Assembly (NCBI GenBank): GCA_037892935.1
Contig: JAYXKI010000002.1
Span: 372,001 to 436,000, forward strand
Reading direction: 5' to 3'
DNA: 64,000 bases
Source of the DNA: Phlebopus portentosus
Taxonomy: Eukaryota; Basidiomycota; Agaricomycetes; Boletales; Boletinellaceae
A model generated the notes under the pieces. It worked only from the letters and a program-made list of their open reading frames with translations, ran no database searches and had not been told where the DNA came from. Position 1 is the first letter of the stretch, and the number at the start of each line of letters is the position of its first letter. Shown one piece after another: positions 1 through 11,967 of the stretch. Both the position numbers and the translations under genes were made by a program.

Positions 1-600
1 CTCTGCTCATTCAAGTTTGCGAGAAATCTAACCCAGTGCTTGGTCGTGCAACATTGCAGCAAACTTCGAGGCATTAGGTAAGGTATGTATGCATTACTAT
101 GTATGCGATTCATGATGAATGCAATGGCAACTTATTTGCTGCTCATCTCATTGTGGCTAAGCCTGCAACAGAACCTTTGCATAAATTGCGCAGATGAACA
201 TTTTTGTGTATGGGACGAAGCAATGCGATGATTGCTCCAGAATTTTTGTTCTTCCTCGTGTGGCGCACCTCAGCGAAAGCAAAGTGCACTGCATTAATTG
301 ACTTTCCTCGGTGCCGTCTTTCTGGACCGGGAGGAGCTGCCTCACGTACTCTCAATTCTACTAAACAATGTAATAATCATTGATATGGTCAGACCCCGGA
401 ATGTCACATTGATAACGAAGACCAAGTCGGAAGTCTTCCACGTAAACGCATCGGGTGTGATGTATCTCAGACACGTTCTACGCTGCGTGAGCTGCCAATT
501 TATTGTCTATTATGCTGGCATGCAAGGCATGGAATTTTTTAATTACATTTGCGTGTCTATCCGATGTCTCATTAAATTTCCCTAGCCTGGCGACTCAAAG
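1..600. other. No confident gene
   Basis: Short overlapping open frames occur on both strands, but none has a recognisable domain, splice-supported extension or convincing composition. The first 80 bases could be the 3' end of a gene starting outside the window (an open frame runs to a TAA near 80), but nothing identifies it. Confidence 0.4.
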
Positions 601-1047
601 TTACTTCTTTTCATCCTTCTTCTCGCCTGCCGCGGCGGCGGAACTAGACCCGCCGGAATCCTTTGCAGGGCGATAGTTGTCCGGATACATATTTGCGTAC
701 TTCGGGTCCACGTAGGAGTCTGGATACAGCCCTGAGTGGTCCTTGGTCGGCCTGTAATTATCCGGATACTGCACTGAGCGGTCCTTGGGCGGCTTGTAAC
801 TATCCGGATACTGCACCGAGTGGTCCTTGGGCGGTCTGTAACTATCCGGATACTGCACCGAGTGGTCCTTGGGCGGTCTGTAACTATCCGGATATTTAAC
901 TGCACTGTTGGACGATGAAACATTTTAGGCAGACAAGTCATCGTGGTCAGTGCTCGTTATATCAGTTTGGCCGTCGAGAGATGAAGGTCGTTAGGAGGAA
1001 TGGGCTCACCGTCCTGGGTTGCTAGTCGTGTCCTTCCTTTCTGCCAT
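601..1047 (-). CDS. Small tandem-repeat protein (14-residue YPD repeats)
   Basis: Function unknown. Two exons on the minus strand are inferred: 1047-1010, opening with MAERKDTTSNPG, and 904-601, joined across a 105-bp intron (GTGAGC donor, CAACAG acceptor). The join keeps frame and gives 113 residues. The body is about six copies of a 14-residue unit close to QYPDSYRPPKDHSV; the first copies are nearly identical and the later ones drift (YPDNYRPTKD, YPDSYVDPKY, YPDNYRPAKD). The C-terminus is Ser/Ala-rich and ends in a charged GEKKDEKK tail. There is no signal peptide or membrane segment. The Tyr/Pro/charged composition suggests a disordered, possibly cytosolic protein. The start is inferred from the splice fit, since the repeat exon has an in-frame stop just upstream of its acceptor. 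Confidence 0.6.
738..899 (-). repeat. 42-bp coding minisatellite
   Basis: Units of exactly 42 bp begin near 738, 780, 822 and 864, and more diverged units continue down to about 660. Each unit carries the octamer ATCCGGAT, a perfect palindrome. Because 42 is a multiple of three, copy-number change adds or removes 14 residues without a frameshift, and other frames also stay open across the array. Near identity of the 780-899 units points to recent expansion or homogenisation. Confidence 0.85.
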
Positions 1048-2084
1048 GAGTTATTTCCTTGACTGATGAAGCAATGAAAGCGGTTGCAGTTATAAGATGG
1101 GATTGGGAACATACATGCAAAAAATGACGCCTTTTTATCCCCGACGCACTTTGCTTCCTGATCCAAGGGGATAGATATGTCGGCAAGACGACTACATGCA
1201 AAGCACAATGATCGACTTTGCACTTCATATTTGCGTATCGAGATTTCAGCAAAGTTACCATCAAGTCAGCATGAGCCTGGGCTCCCAGCTCACAATGTAC
1301 TTGTCCTGAATCATCTAGTCATTAGTCGTTCAATATGGACCGTAGGACAGAAGAGAGTATTTTTAAAAGGCCAGACCCGAAGCAACTGTGAGGAGTCTTA
1401 CCTTGGTCTACGGTATAAGATTTCTCTTCGACGGAGATGCTGATTTCCCTCAGCTTAAAAGAAGAAAAACTTGAAGGTGTGTGTACACATAGTCACATGG
1501 ACAAGTAATAGAATCTCTCCCAAGGCACTTCAGAACGCCGAATGGGCTGATTTGCGTGCCACTGACTTTGGATCAGGATCCTTTCAGTTATACGGTGATA
1601 CTTTGGAAAAGTACTTGCTCTGACATTGCCCGCGCTCGCCCACTTGCGGGTTGCCGTACTGCAGAACAGATTCCCAACTGTGCAGGATGAGATACTGCAA
1701 CTTGCAGCAACAACCGGAGTGTCTGATTACAGGAACATCAATGTGGAAGTTGCTGGGTACGAATGAACAACTCGTTTTCCGAGCATAATATGCGCATTTT
1801 ATGCAAGGGGTCCGGGATGGACTTAGAATCGATACGTCCGCCACAGTTATCCGGATAATTATACTGATTGCGAAGGAGAGCATTTGAACACATGGTTTCG
1901 CTTCGCTTTTCCATAGGCCGTTGGATTCTTCTTATTAAACGAGAATCACGATGTTGGTGAAGATATCGCAGAAATGGGTAAGTAGAGTGTGACAAGGACC
2001 CTCATTTCATGACTTTTGAATGCCAGAAAAGGAAAGCTTCCGAATCAGTAGCGTCGATCTTTTCAAGCGCAGATTCTTCAATAT
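1048..2084. other. Gap without a confident gene; one isolated YPDN-like coding trace
   Basis: No supported gene. On the minus strand, 1738-1995 is open for 85 codons and contains QYNYPDNCGG near 1842-1872, reminiscent of the repeat unit of the neighbouring gene and also carrying ATCCGGAT. It may be a lone diverged repeat or chance; no splice model was found. Confidence 0.35.
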
Positions 2085-2296
2085 CACAGCGGGCAAACTG
2101 TTATTTAGACCTGGAATAAATTAATTCATAACTAAATGACGAATGAAATTTGAAATAACAAAAGGGATTAAATTTCTTTTTGCATTTCTCACATGACTTT
2201 ACTTGTAATTTAATCCCTTTTGTTATTTCAAATTTCATTCGTCATTTAGTTATGAATTAATTTATTCCAGGTCTAAATAACAGTTTGCCCGCTGTG
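2085..2296. mobile_element. Foldback MITE-like element, perfect 90-bp inverted arms
   Basis: Bases 2085-2174 and 2207-2296 are exact reverse complements over 90 bp and are separated by a 32-bp spacer (2175-2206). The outer ends read CACAGCGGG...CCCGCTGTG, and both flanks carry TAT (2082-2084 and 2297-2299), consistent with a 3-bp target-site duplication. CAC-type termini with a 3-bp duplication resemble CACTA/EnSpm-type elements, but the family assignment is inference. It has no coding capacity, so it would be non-autonomous. It lies 245 bp upstream of the next gene. The absence of any arm mismatch implies a very recent origin or active homogenisation. Confidence 0.85.
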
Positions 2297-2541
2297 TATG
2301 AACCTCAACAAAGCGTATCCTTCACCATGATACCATGATCCAACACTCTCATGCACATTACACCCCGGTCATTTCTGAGTAGCGCTACCAACTCATCTGC
2401 GAAATCGCACTCTTATCAGCAAGACTTTGCACTTGTCACACGATTACTTTGCTACACCGACTCGGTATATGGTAAAGACAGACCATTCTCATTTCACTTC
2501 AGTTCGTTACTTAGGCCGTCCTTTCGCAATCCTTACTGGGC

Positions 2542-4214
2542 ATGTCTCGGCCTGCACATCATGCGAATGCAACGAAGACACTTTTCCAGAACCCTTGGAA
2601 GACGCCCGATGAGCCAGATGACAACGTGCTCGCGTCTTCTGTCGCACTTCCGCAAGTTTCGTCTCTGAATCAAGCACAGGAAAACAGCTGGTTCAATACG
2701 CTGACGGGCGCGTTGCCAACTTTGTCTTCTTTGCTTGCTTCTATCCCTTTGGAAAGGGCTCAAGATCTTTCGTCGTATGGGATCTCGCCTACAAAGGTTA
2801 TAAGGCCAGACTTTGACAAGTTTGAGAAGAATAAGCAGTCTGTGAAGGCTACGTGGCTCGGCCATGCAGTAAGTCTTCTGTTTACGCTAATGCTCATAGA
2901 GATTCGAGGACTCACTGTTTCTGTAGAGCTTCCTGGTCGAGTTACCTCAGCATGAATATTTCGAGAAACCAATCCGTTTGTTGTTCGACCCGATGTTCTC
3001 AGACAGAGCTGGGCCTTCTGCTTGGACAGGCATCCGCAGACGTCTACCTCCCCCTTGCACCATCGCCGACATTCCAGAGTTCCAGTTCGTTCTTGTCAGT
3101 CACAATCAGTGCGTCCAGTGTTACCTTCCAAAGTCTTGTGGATTACTAATTTCCTCGCACTTCTGGCTTGTGAATCGTATGTGAAGTTATGACCACCTCG
3201 ACCTACCCAGTATTCAGGAGATATTTAGCTCGCGGGGTGAAGACGTAACGTTCCTCGTTCCGTTGGGAATCAAAAAATGTCTTATCTCGGTCGGAATCCC
3301 GAAGAGCCAGATTTATGAACTAGATTGGTGGGACGAAATTGTTCTTCCTCCATCTTATCCCGAAGCCAATTCCGATTCGGAATCGGGGCCCTCCTCAACG
3401 CCGTCATCCGTGACGTTAGCTTGTGTACCCGCGCAACATGCTAGCGGTGAGTAAATAATATTGCTAACAGAACGTCTACTTACGGACACACAAAAGGCAG
3501 GAGTGTTTTGGATCGATGCGAAACTCTTTGGTGTGGATGGGTTATCAAGCAGAAGTCGGATCATTTAAATTGCAGAATATACCATGCTGGGTATGCCCTC
3601 TAAGTTCCTCTCGTACCTTTGGCAGACTCTAAATATATTCAATAGGGATACTGGATACCTAGGAACGAGAGGCGCATGCCCGGCGTTCAAAGGTGAAGAT
3701 TTTTCACGCTGTCACTTATCATTATGAGAACCTTGACAAAGCTTATATATGTTTACATAGAGATTGGTGAGCGATATGGCCCAATAGATCTTGCAATGAT
3801 TCCTATTTGGAGAGGTGGAACGCTTTCTTTCGTCTCTCAATTAGGACTTCGCGTGCGTTTTTCTAATAATTTCATATCTCGTACAGTATCTTAATGACTG
3901 TTTTTCACATCTTGTGCCTTGCTTTCACTTCACTTGGGAAGCTCACGCATCACCCATTCCTTTCTGCGATGCATGCCTCCCCTGCCGACGCCGTGGCCAT
4001 CCATCAAGATGTCCAATCGTGCCATACAATCGCAATGCACTTCGCGACATTCTCTGGCACAGAGAATGAAGCACTCGAACCTCTTGTCGAGCTCACACAG
4101 GCTCGTGAAGAAGCGAACTTAGCAAATTGGTGGGAAGAGGGAGGAGTTGGAGCTATTGATATCGGAGAGACTGTCGAGATACCTGTTTTAGAAAACCGTA
4201 GAGACACTACCTAA
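2542..4214 (+). CDS. NAPE-PLD-like metallo-beta-lactamase-fold phospholipase
   Basis: Related to N-acyl-phosphatidylethanolamine phospholipase D and yeast FMP30, which hydrolyse N-acyl-PE; the yeast protein is mitochondrial. Seven exons (2542-2868, 2927-3108, 3187-3446, 3497-3590, 3646-3692, 3761-3852, 3942-4214) sum to 425 codons. The zinc motif HNHYDHLD is rebuilt across the intron 3109-3186, which splits the second His codon. Other family hallmarks are ATWLGHASFLVELP, LLFDPMFSDR, TLWCGWV, AGDTGYLGTRG and a late PADAVAIHQDV segment. The start opens MSRPAHHANATKTLFQNPW, followed by a family-like TWLGH region at the right spacing. There is no obvious secretion signal. A 212-bp foldback element lies upstream in the likely promoter. 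Confidence 0.85.
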
Positions 4215-4519
4215 ATGTCAGCAGAAATAAAACTTAGCGGCGTAATATAATACTTTACTCGCGGATGTTGTACAAGGTTGACCAACTATTTTCTTCGCTG
4301 TTTTATGGCTGATTACGTCATATGCTACTACTCACGTGCAGGGACCATGTAATCAATGAATGAGTTGAGTCGACTGCTTCTCAATTTCTTCCACCATCTC
4401 GTAAGGCCATAGACTACTCAGGTTTCAGTACCTTTAGACCATTAGCCGCCTTTCTTTTCTTTCTTTTGTATCGTGCGGCCATTCTTCAAACCACCGTCTC
4501 AGTCTTCATCGATACTGAC
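4215..4519. other. Intergenic, likely 3' UTR and PRP4 promoter
   Basis: No gene seen. A pyrimidine-rich stretch (near 4450-4470) precedes the next start. An upstream in-frame ATG at 4466 exists, but the residues it would add have no family support. Confidence 0.4.
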
Positions 4520-7244
<2,725 letters not shown>

Positions 7245-7589
7245 CACGGCACGTACTCGACTTGTACCATGTGGTATCATTATTTTTTGCGCAATATACG
7301 ACTTTTCTACAGCCGGGGCTCCGACTAACTGTGCCTCCATCGATATCGTCAGCCTACTTATTACAGCAAGTGATCATCACACTTGTTGGATGCTCCACAC
7401 CCGAGTCCTTCGGTTTTCAGCAGTATCATGTGAGATGCTTCTATCATCTAAGTTTTAGAGCGTAAAGATGACGCCAGTGCTCCTAATGCTCGCAAAGCTC
7501 GATGGTAAAATTTGCAGCAAGTATATATTGGAACAATACCGCGTTCCTTGAGTTCTCTCATCCTCTCACTTTTCAGAAGCCCATTCCTC
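7245..7589. other. Intergenic between PRP4 and first cyclase
   Basis: No gene. It holds the PRP4 3' end and the promoter of the next gene, including a TATA-like site described separately. Confidence 0.5.
7522..7529 (+). promoter_or_regulatory. TATA-like box of first cyclase gene
   Basis: TATATATT lies about 65 bp upstream of the ATG at 7590. The two paralogues have AT-rich boxes at nearly the same distance, which supports a core-promoter role. Confidence 0.45.
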
Positions 7590-9488
7590 ATGACAGCAAA
7601 TCGTCTCTCTACTATCACCACTCGCCTCACCGGCTCCTCCACACCATCTAGCCCGGCAAAGAAATGGGATAACCTCCCTACCTATGACGAGCTGCCCAAA
7701 TTCCACGAATTCGCTGGTTGTGCCTGGGACCTGTGGGGTGAGGGCGATGAACTGGGGACTATCAACCTGCTGACTGAGGACGTCGTCCGCGAGGCCGCGA
7801 AAGAAGTGAAGTGAGCGTCCCTCCTATTCCATAACAGGTACTGGTTTGTTGATTGTGAACCTTGCTTTTAATAGAATTGGACGGACTGTCAGCTTGAATT
7901 GGTATGATCATCTTGAATTCAAAAGTCTCTAGTATATTGCTGCAGCGCTCTAATGATCGTCAAGGCCTCTCAATTTTCCAGAGAAAGTGAGATAATAATT
8001 TTCCTCACTAAACGGTCACAGTCTCAGGAATTATCTCCTGCGTCCAGCCGTTGTTTGGTAGGCGTCCCCCCCATATTGAGGTCATCAAACCCTTTCCAGA
8101 GGCAACTTGGTTTGACGATGAGATGACAATAGTACGTTTTATCAGGTCAGATGGCACAGTCTCAAAAGACTGATTATACCGTCCGCAGAACACTCAGTCA
8201 GGATCTCAATGGGACAGTCTGAGACACTTCGGTGTCGTAAAGTATGGTGTTTTCTACCAAAAGTGAGACCTTTGTATCCGGAATATATTCAGAGGTTAAG
8301 CATCGTTCTATAGCACTCCTAGGGAGTTCTTCCGTTTAGGCAAAATACCAAACGAGGACCCTATGAACATTGACCGAGACCTTATCAAATTTGGTATCCA
8401 TAGTGGGTACTTATTCTCAGTCACTTTATTCGTTATCTAACAAGAACACAGATCTTGCACAACATGGTATTTCTGGTCGCGGTGTATTCCTTGACCTAGT
8501 GAAATTCTATACGCAAGATGGTCGCAGACCATTGCCGTACGACCCATGGACAGCCCATCCAATCAGTGTCGCTGATCTTGAGGCGTGTGCGAAGAGCGAG
8601 GGAACCCAATTCAAGCAGGGAGACATTCTACTTATTCGTGTTGGATTCACGAAGCGCTACAATGAGAGCAGCTCGGTGGAAAAAGACGAGCTTCCAAAGA
8701 AAGACACCTTGTCAGTCTCTCTAGTATTAAAACCGTTTTCTTCAGTTGAATGCAGGAGAACATTTGACCAGCGTTGGCATTGAACAATCCGAGGATATGA
8801 AACGTTTCCTGTGGTATGAATTAACTCCGCTGCCGAAAAGAAGCCAATAATTTAGTTCTTGCAGGAATAATCATTTTTCTGCGGTTGCTTCCGATGCCAC
8901 TTCACTCGAGGTAACGTAGCTCAAATGTCCAAGCGCAAGTTCATAAACATTGAGGCTTTCGTTAGTGCGTGCCTCCTGTCGAAGAGGACTTCCTACATCA
9001 GGTATGTATCTACCTCCGTTCAAGGAAAAGGAAACGGCTATTCTGACTCCCATATTCCGACCCCCATGTGCTTGTAGACGATTATCGGGTACGTCTATTG
9101 AAGAATCATAGGTGCTATATTTATTGTTATACTTTCTTCCCAAGGCTCTTCGGAATGCCAATTGGTGAATACCGTATATTCCTCCACCGCGGTGACACTG
9201 TTGCTAAAAATATTTTTTCTGGTGATCTGCAGGAGAACTATTTGACCTGGAGAAACTCGCTGAAGTCTGCGCCGCGACCGGCCGCTACACATTCTTCTTC
9301 ACTTCATGGCCCTTGAATATGTAAGTCTGTACGGAGTCTTTTTCGTCTCCTAAATCCTCTTACATACGGTTGTTTGGTTAGCTTGGGCGGATGTGCCAGT
9401 CCGCCGAATGCGGCAGTAAGTGGTCGCACGGCAATTTGTATACGACAAGGTCTTACCAGCTTATTTCAACGTTCAGGCATTTTTCTAG
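7590..9488 (+). CDS. Cyclase-family protein (KynB/PF04199-like), copy 1
   Basis: Member of the metal-dependent hydrolase 'putative cyclase' family related to kynurenine formamidase; substrate unknown. Fifteen exons (7590-7810, 7875-7901, 7965-7986, 8048-8131, 8189-8262, 8314-8402, 8452-8710, 8772-8813, 8865-8910, 8966-9001, 9078-9088, 9145-9164, 9233-9320, 9382-9415, 9477-9488) sum to 355 codons, with one exon of only 11 bases and a last coding exon of 12. Recognisable blocks are WDLWGEGDELGTINLLT, RRPPHIEVIKP, QSGSQWDSLRHFG, GISGRGVFLDLVKFY, LLIRVGFTKRYNE, EQSEDMKRFLWNNHFSAVASD, TGRYTFFFTSWPLN and GGCASPPNAA. The canonical HxGTHxD metal motif reads QSGSQWD, so both His are Gln while Asp and the downstream His remain. 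No signal peptide, so probably cytosolic. It forms a direct tandem pair with the next gene. Confidence 0.88.
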
Positions 9489-9810
9489 TTCTCTCAGAAT
9501 CGGCGAGCATGGTATAAAACGTACACAAGACGGAACGGTATCAGCATCAATCATGACCGATGAATAGTTTTAAATAAAACAGTGCGGATAATCTGCCACA
9601 GAGCTTCTCACTGCAACTGCTCCACATCCAATTCCTGCGTATTTTTCATCGTCATGTGAGCTGCTTGTATCCGCAAGAAGTTCCCTGAGTGTGAGGATTG
9701 CAACAATTCTCTCACCAATATCCATAAAACAGCGGGAGCATATATCTGATACATACTCCTTGAACGCACAGACAGTCTTTTATCTTCTCGCCATTCAGAA
9801 CTCGTTCAAT
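9489..9810. other. Intergenic between tandem cyclases
   Basis: No gene. Contains the promoter of copy 2. Confidence 0.5.
9739..9746 (+). promoter_or_regulatory. TATA-like box of second cyclase gene
   Basis: CATATATC lies about 69 bp upstream of the ATG at 9811, matching the spacing in copy 1. Confidence 0.4.
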
Positions 9811-11715
9811 ATGGCAGTGGACTGTCTCTCCACTATAGCCTCTCCTCTCACTGGCTCCTCTGCATCATCTAAGCTTTCAAAGAAATGGGACACTCTCCCT
9901 GACTTCGACGAGCTGCCGAGGTTTCACGAATTCGCTGGTTGCGCCTGGGATCTGTGGGGCGCCGGGGACGAACTTGGGACTATCAATCTGCTGACTGAGG
10001 ACAATGTCCGCGAAGCTGCAAAGGAAGTAAAGTGGGCCTTCCTCCTGCTCCGTGACTGGGACTGGTTACCGGTGTGTTGATTATAACTTTGCTTTGAATA
10101 GAACTGGACAATCGGTCTGCTTGAATTGGTAGGTTCAGTTCGATTTCAGACGTAACGTTAAATAGGAGTTCTAATGGTTACCAAGGCCTCTCAATTTCCC
10201 AGAGAAGGTGGGGCGGAAGCCCTTATAATCCAATCAACCCTTCTCAAAAATCTTTTACCCGTCCCAAGCCATTGTTTTCAAGACTTCCTCCCCATATCGA
10301 GGTTATCAAACCCACACCGGATGCTACCTGGTTTGATGATGAGATTACAATAGTAAGCATTGTTGGTCAAGTGACTCCAGTCTCTTCTCATGCCCTAATA
10401 TTACCCGTATTCTCAGAACTCTCAGTCTGGCTCTCAATGGGATGGTTTGAGGCACTTCGGTGTTATCAAGCATGGCGTGTTCTACCAAAAGTCAGTAGTT
10501 TCTCCTCGGGAAGGCGTACTGCATTGTATTAGGTTAATGTTGTTGAAAAAATGCTTATCTTGTAGTACCCCTAAAAAAGAATTTCCTTTGGGCAAGATAC
10601 CGAACGCGGATCCATTGAATGTGGACCAGAATCTTATCAAATTTGGAATGCATAGTATGTCTCTAAAAATCCCGAACCCTGGCCATTTCCTCACAAATGC
10701 TCAGATTGGGCGCAACACGGCATCTGTGGGCGCGGTGTATTCCTCGACCTCGTGAAATTCTACACTCAGGATGGTCGTTCTTCGCTGCCTTATGACCCAT
10801 GGACTTCGCATTCAATTGGCGTCGTGGACCTTGAAACCTGTGCAAAGGCAGAAGATGTGCAATTTAAGCAAGGAGATATTCTAATCATTCGTGTTGGCTT
10901 TACGAAACGCTATAATGAGAGTAGCCAGAGAGAAAAGGATGAACTTCGTGAGCGGGAGTCGGCCTTGTATGTCGTCTTCTAGTCTTTAGTACGATATTTG
11001 AAGTCAGCCTGTCGCAACAGTGTCGGTATCGAACAATCTGAAGATATGAAGCGCTTTCTATGGTGTGCAATGCTCTTATTTTTGTTCTTATCACGGGCTG
11101 AAGGTTACATACCAACAGGAACAATCACTTTGCTGCGGTTGCCTCGGATGCAGCTGCTCTTGAGGTAAGAGCACTGACTTATGTGCTCAAATATACGCTC
11201 GTTTACGTTTTCATCAGCGAATGCCTCCGGTCGAAGGGAAATACATGCATCAGGTGCGTGTGGTTACCATTATATGACGAGCGGTATTCTCTGATCAACT
11301 GCTTTGAAATGTCCCTGTGTAGACTATAATCGGGTGTGTCCAGCAAAGAACTGCAGATCCTTTACAGACTGATGTACTTTTCGAAGACTCTTCGGGATGC
11401 CTATCGGTAGACTCTGTCTGCTCCTCCTTTCGACTTCAATGCTGAGAAATTAATTCCAGGTGAATTATTTGATTTGGAGAAATTATCCGAAGTCTGTGCC
11501 GCAACTGGTCGCTACACGTTTTTCTTCACTTCATGGCCGTTGAACATGTAAGCTTATATTGCACCTTATAATCAGCATCTTACACATGACCACATCGATA
11601 TCTAGATTGGGAGGATGCGCCAGCCCGCCGAATGCAGCAGTCAGTACTTTTCCGATTTGTTCCTGTCGGAAGGTCTCTGACGCCTTCATCACGAACTTTT
11701 TAGGCATATTTCTAG
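9811..11715 (+). CDS. Cyclase-family protein, copy 2
   Basis: Tandem paralogue of the preceding gene with the same exon plan and near-identical blocks: WDLWGAGDELGTINLLTE, RLPPHIEVIKP, a QSGSQWDGLRHFG-type metal site, GICGRGVFLDLVKFY, IIRVGFTKRYNES, EQSEDMKRFLW, and a final GCASPPNAA followed by a tiny last exon encoding AYF and stop. Exonic regions resemble copy 1 far more than introns do. The start MAVDCLST aligns with MTANRLST of copy 1; a longer upstream frame in the same exon has no counterpart. Splice borders in the middle were inferred by analogy: for example, skipping from GAGTCGGCCTT to the T of TGTCGGTATCG restores the FVGIEQSE block. Probably a cytosolic metal-dependent hydrolase, with the same Gln-for-His substitutions. 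Its 3' end converges with the transporter gene. Confidence 0.86.
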
Positions 11716-11967
11716 TTCATTCTTCAGAATTGAGACAAGTCAGACAGAGGCACGCGTCATAATATCCGATGTGCACTGGTCAATAGTTAACTAGCGGTTC
11801 CAGGATTGCGTTAGAAATTGACTTAAGTGACTGTTAATAGGGATGTACGACAAAACTTGTTGTTTTCTTGAAACATTTTGAACGAAATTTCTCTCTTGCA
11901 AAGGTCTGACTGGACATGTCAGAGTAGACTAATGCTATCATCGATAGTATGAATTAGGAAACGAAAT

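Noticed and set aside
3894..3941. ATG at 3894 as the start of a separate gene
   Set aside because: The frame is the last exon of the NAPE-PLD-like gene; the bases before 3942 are intron.
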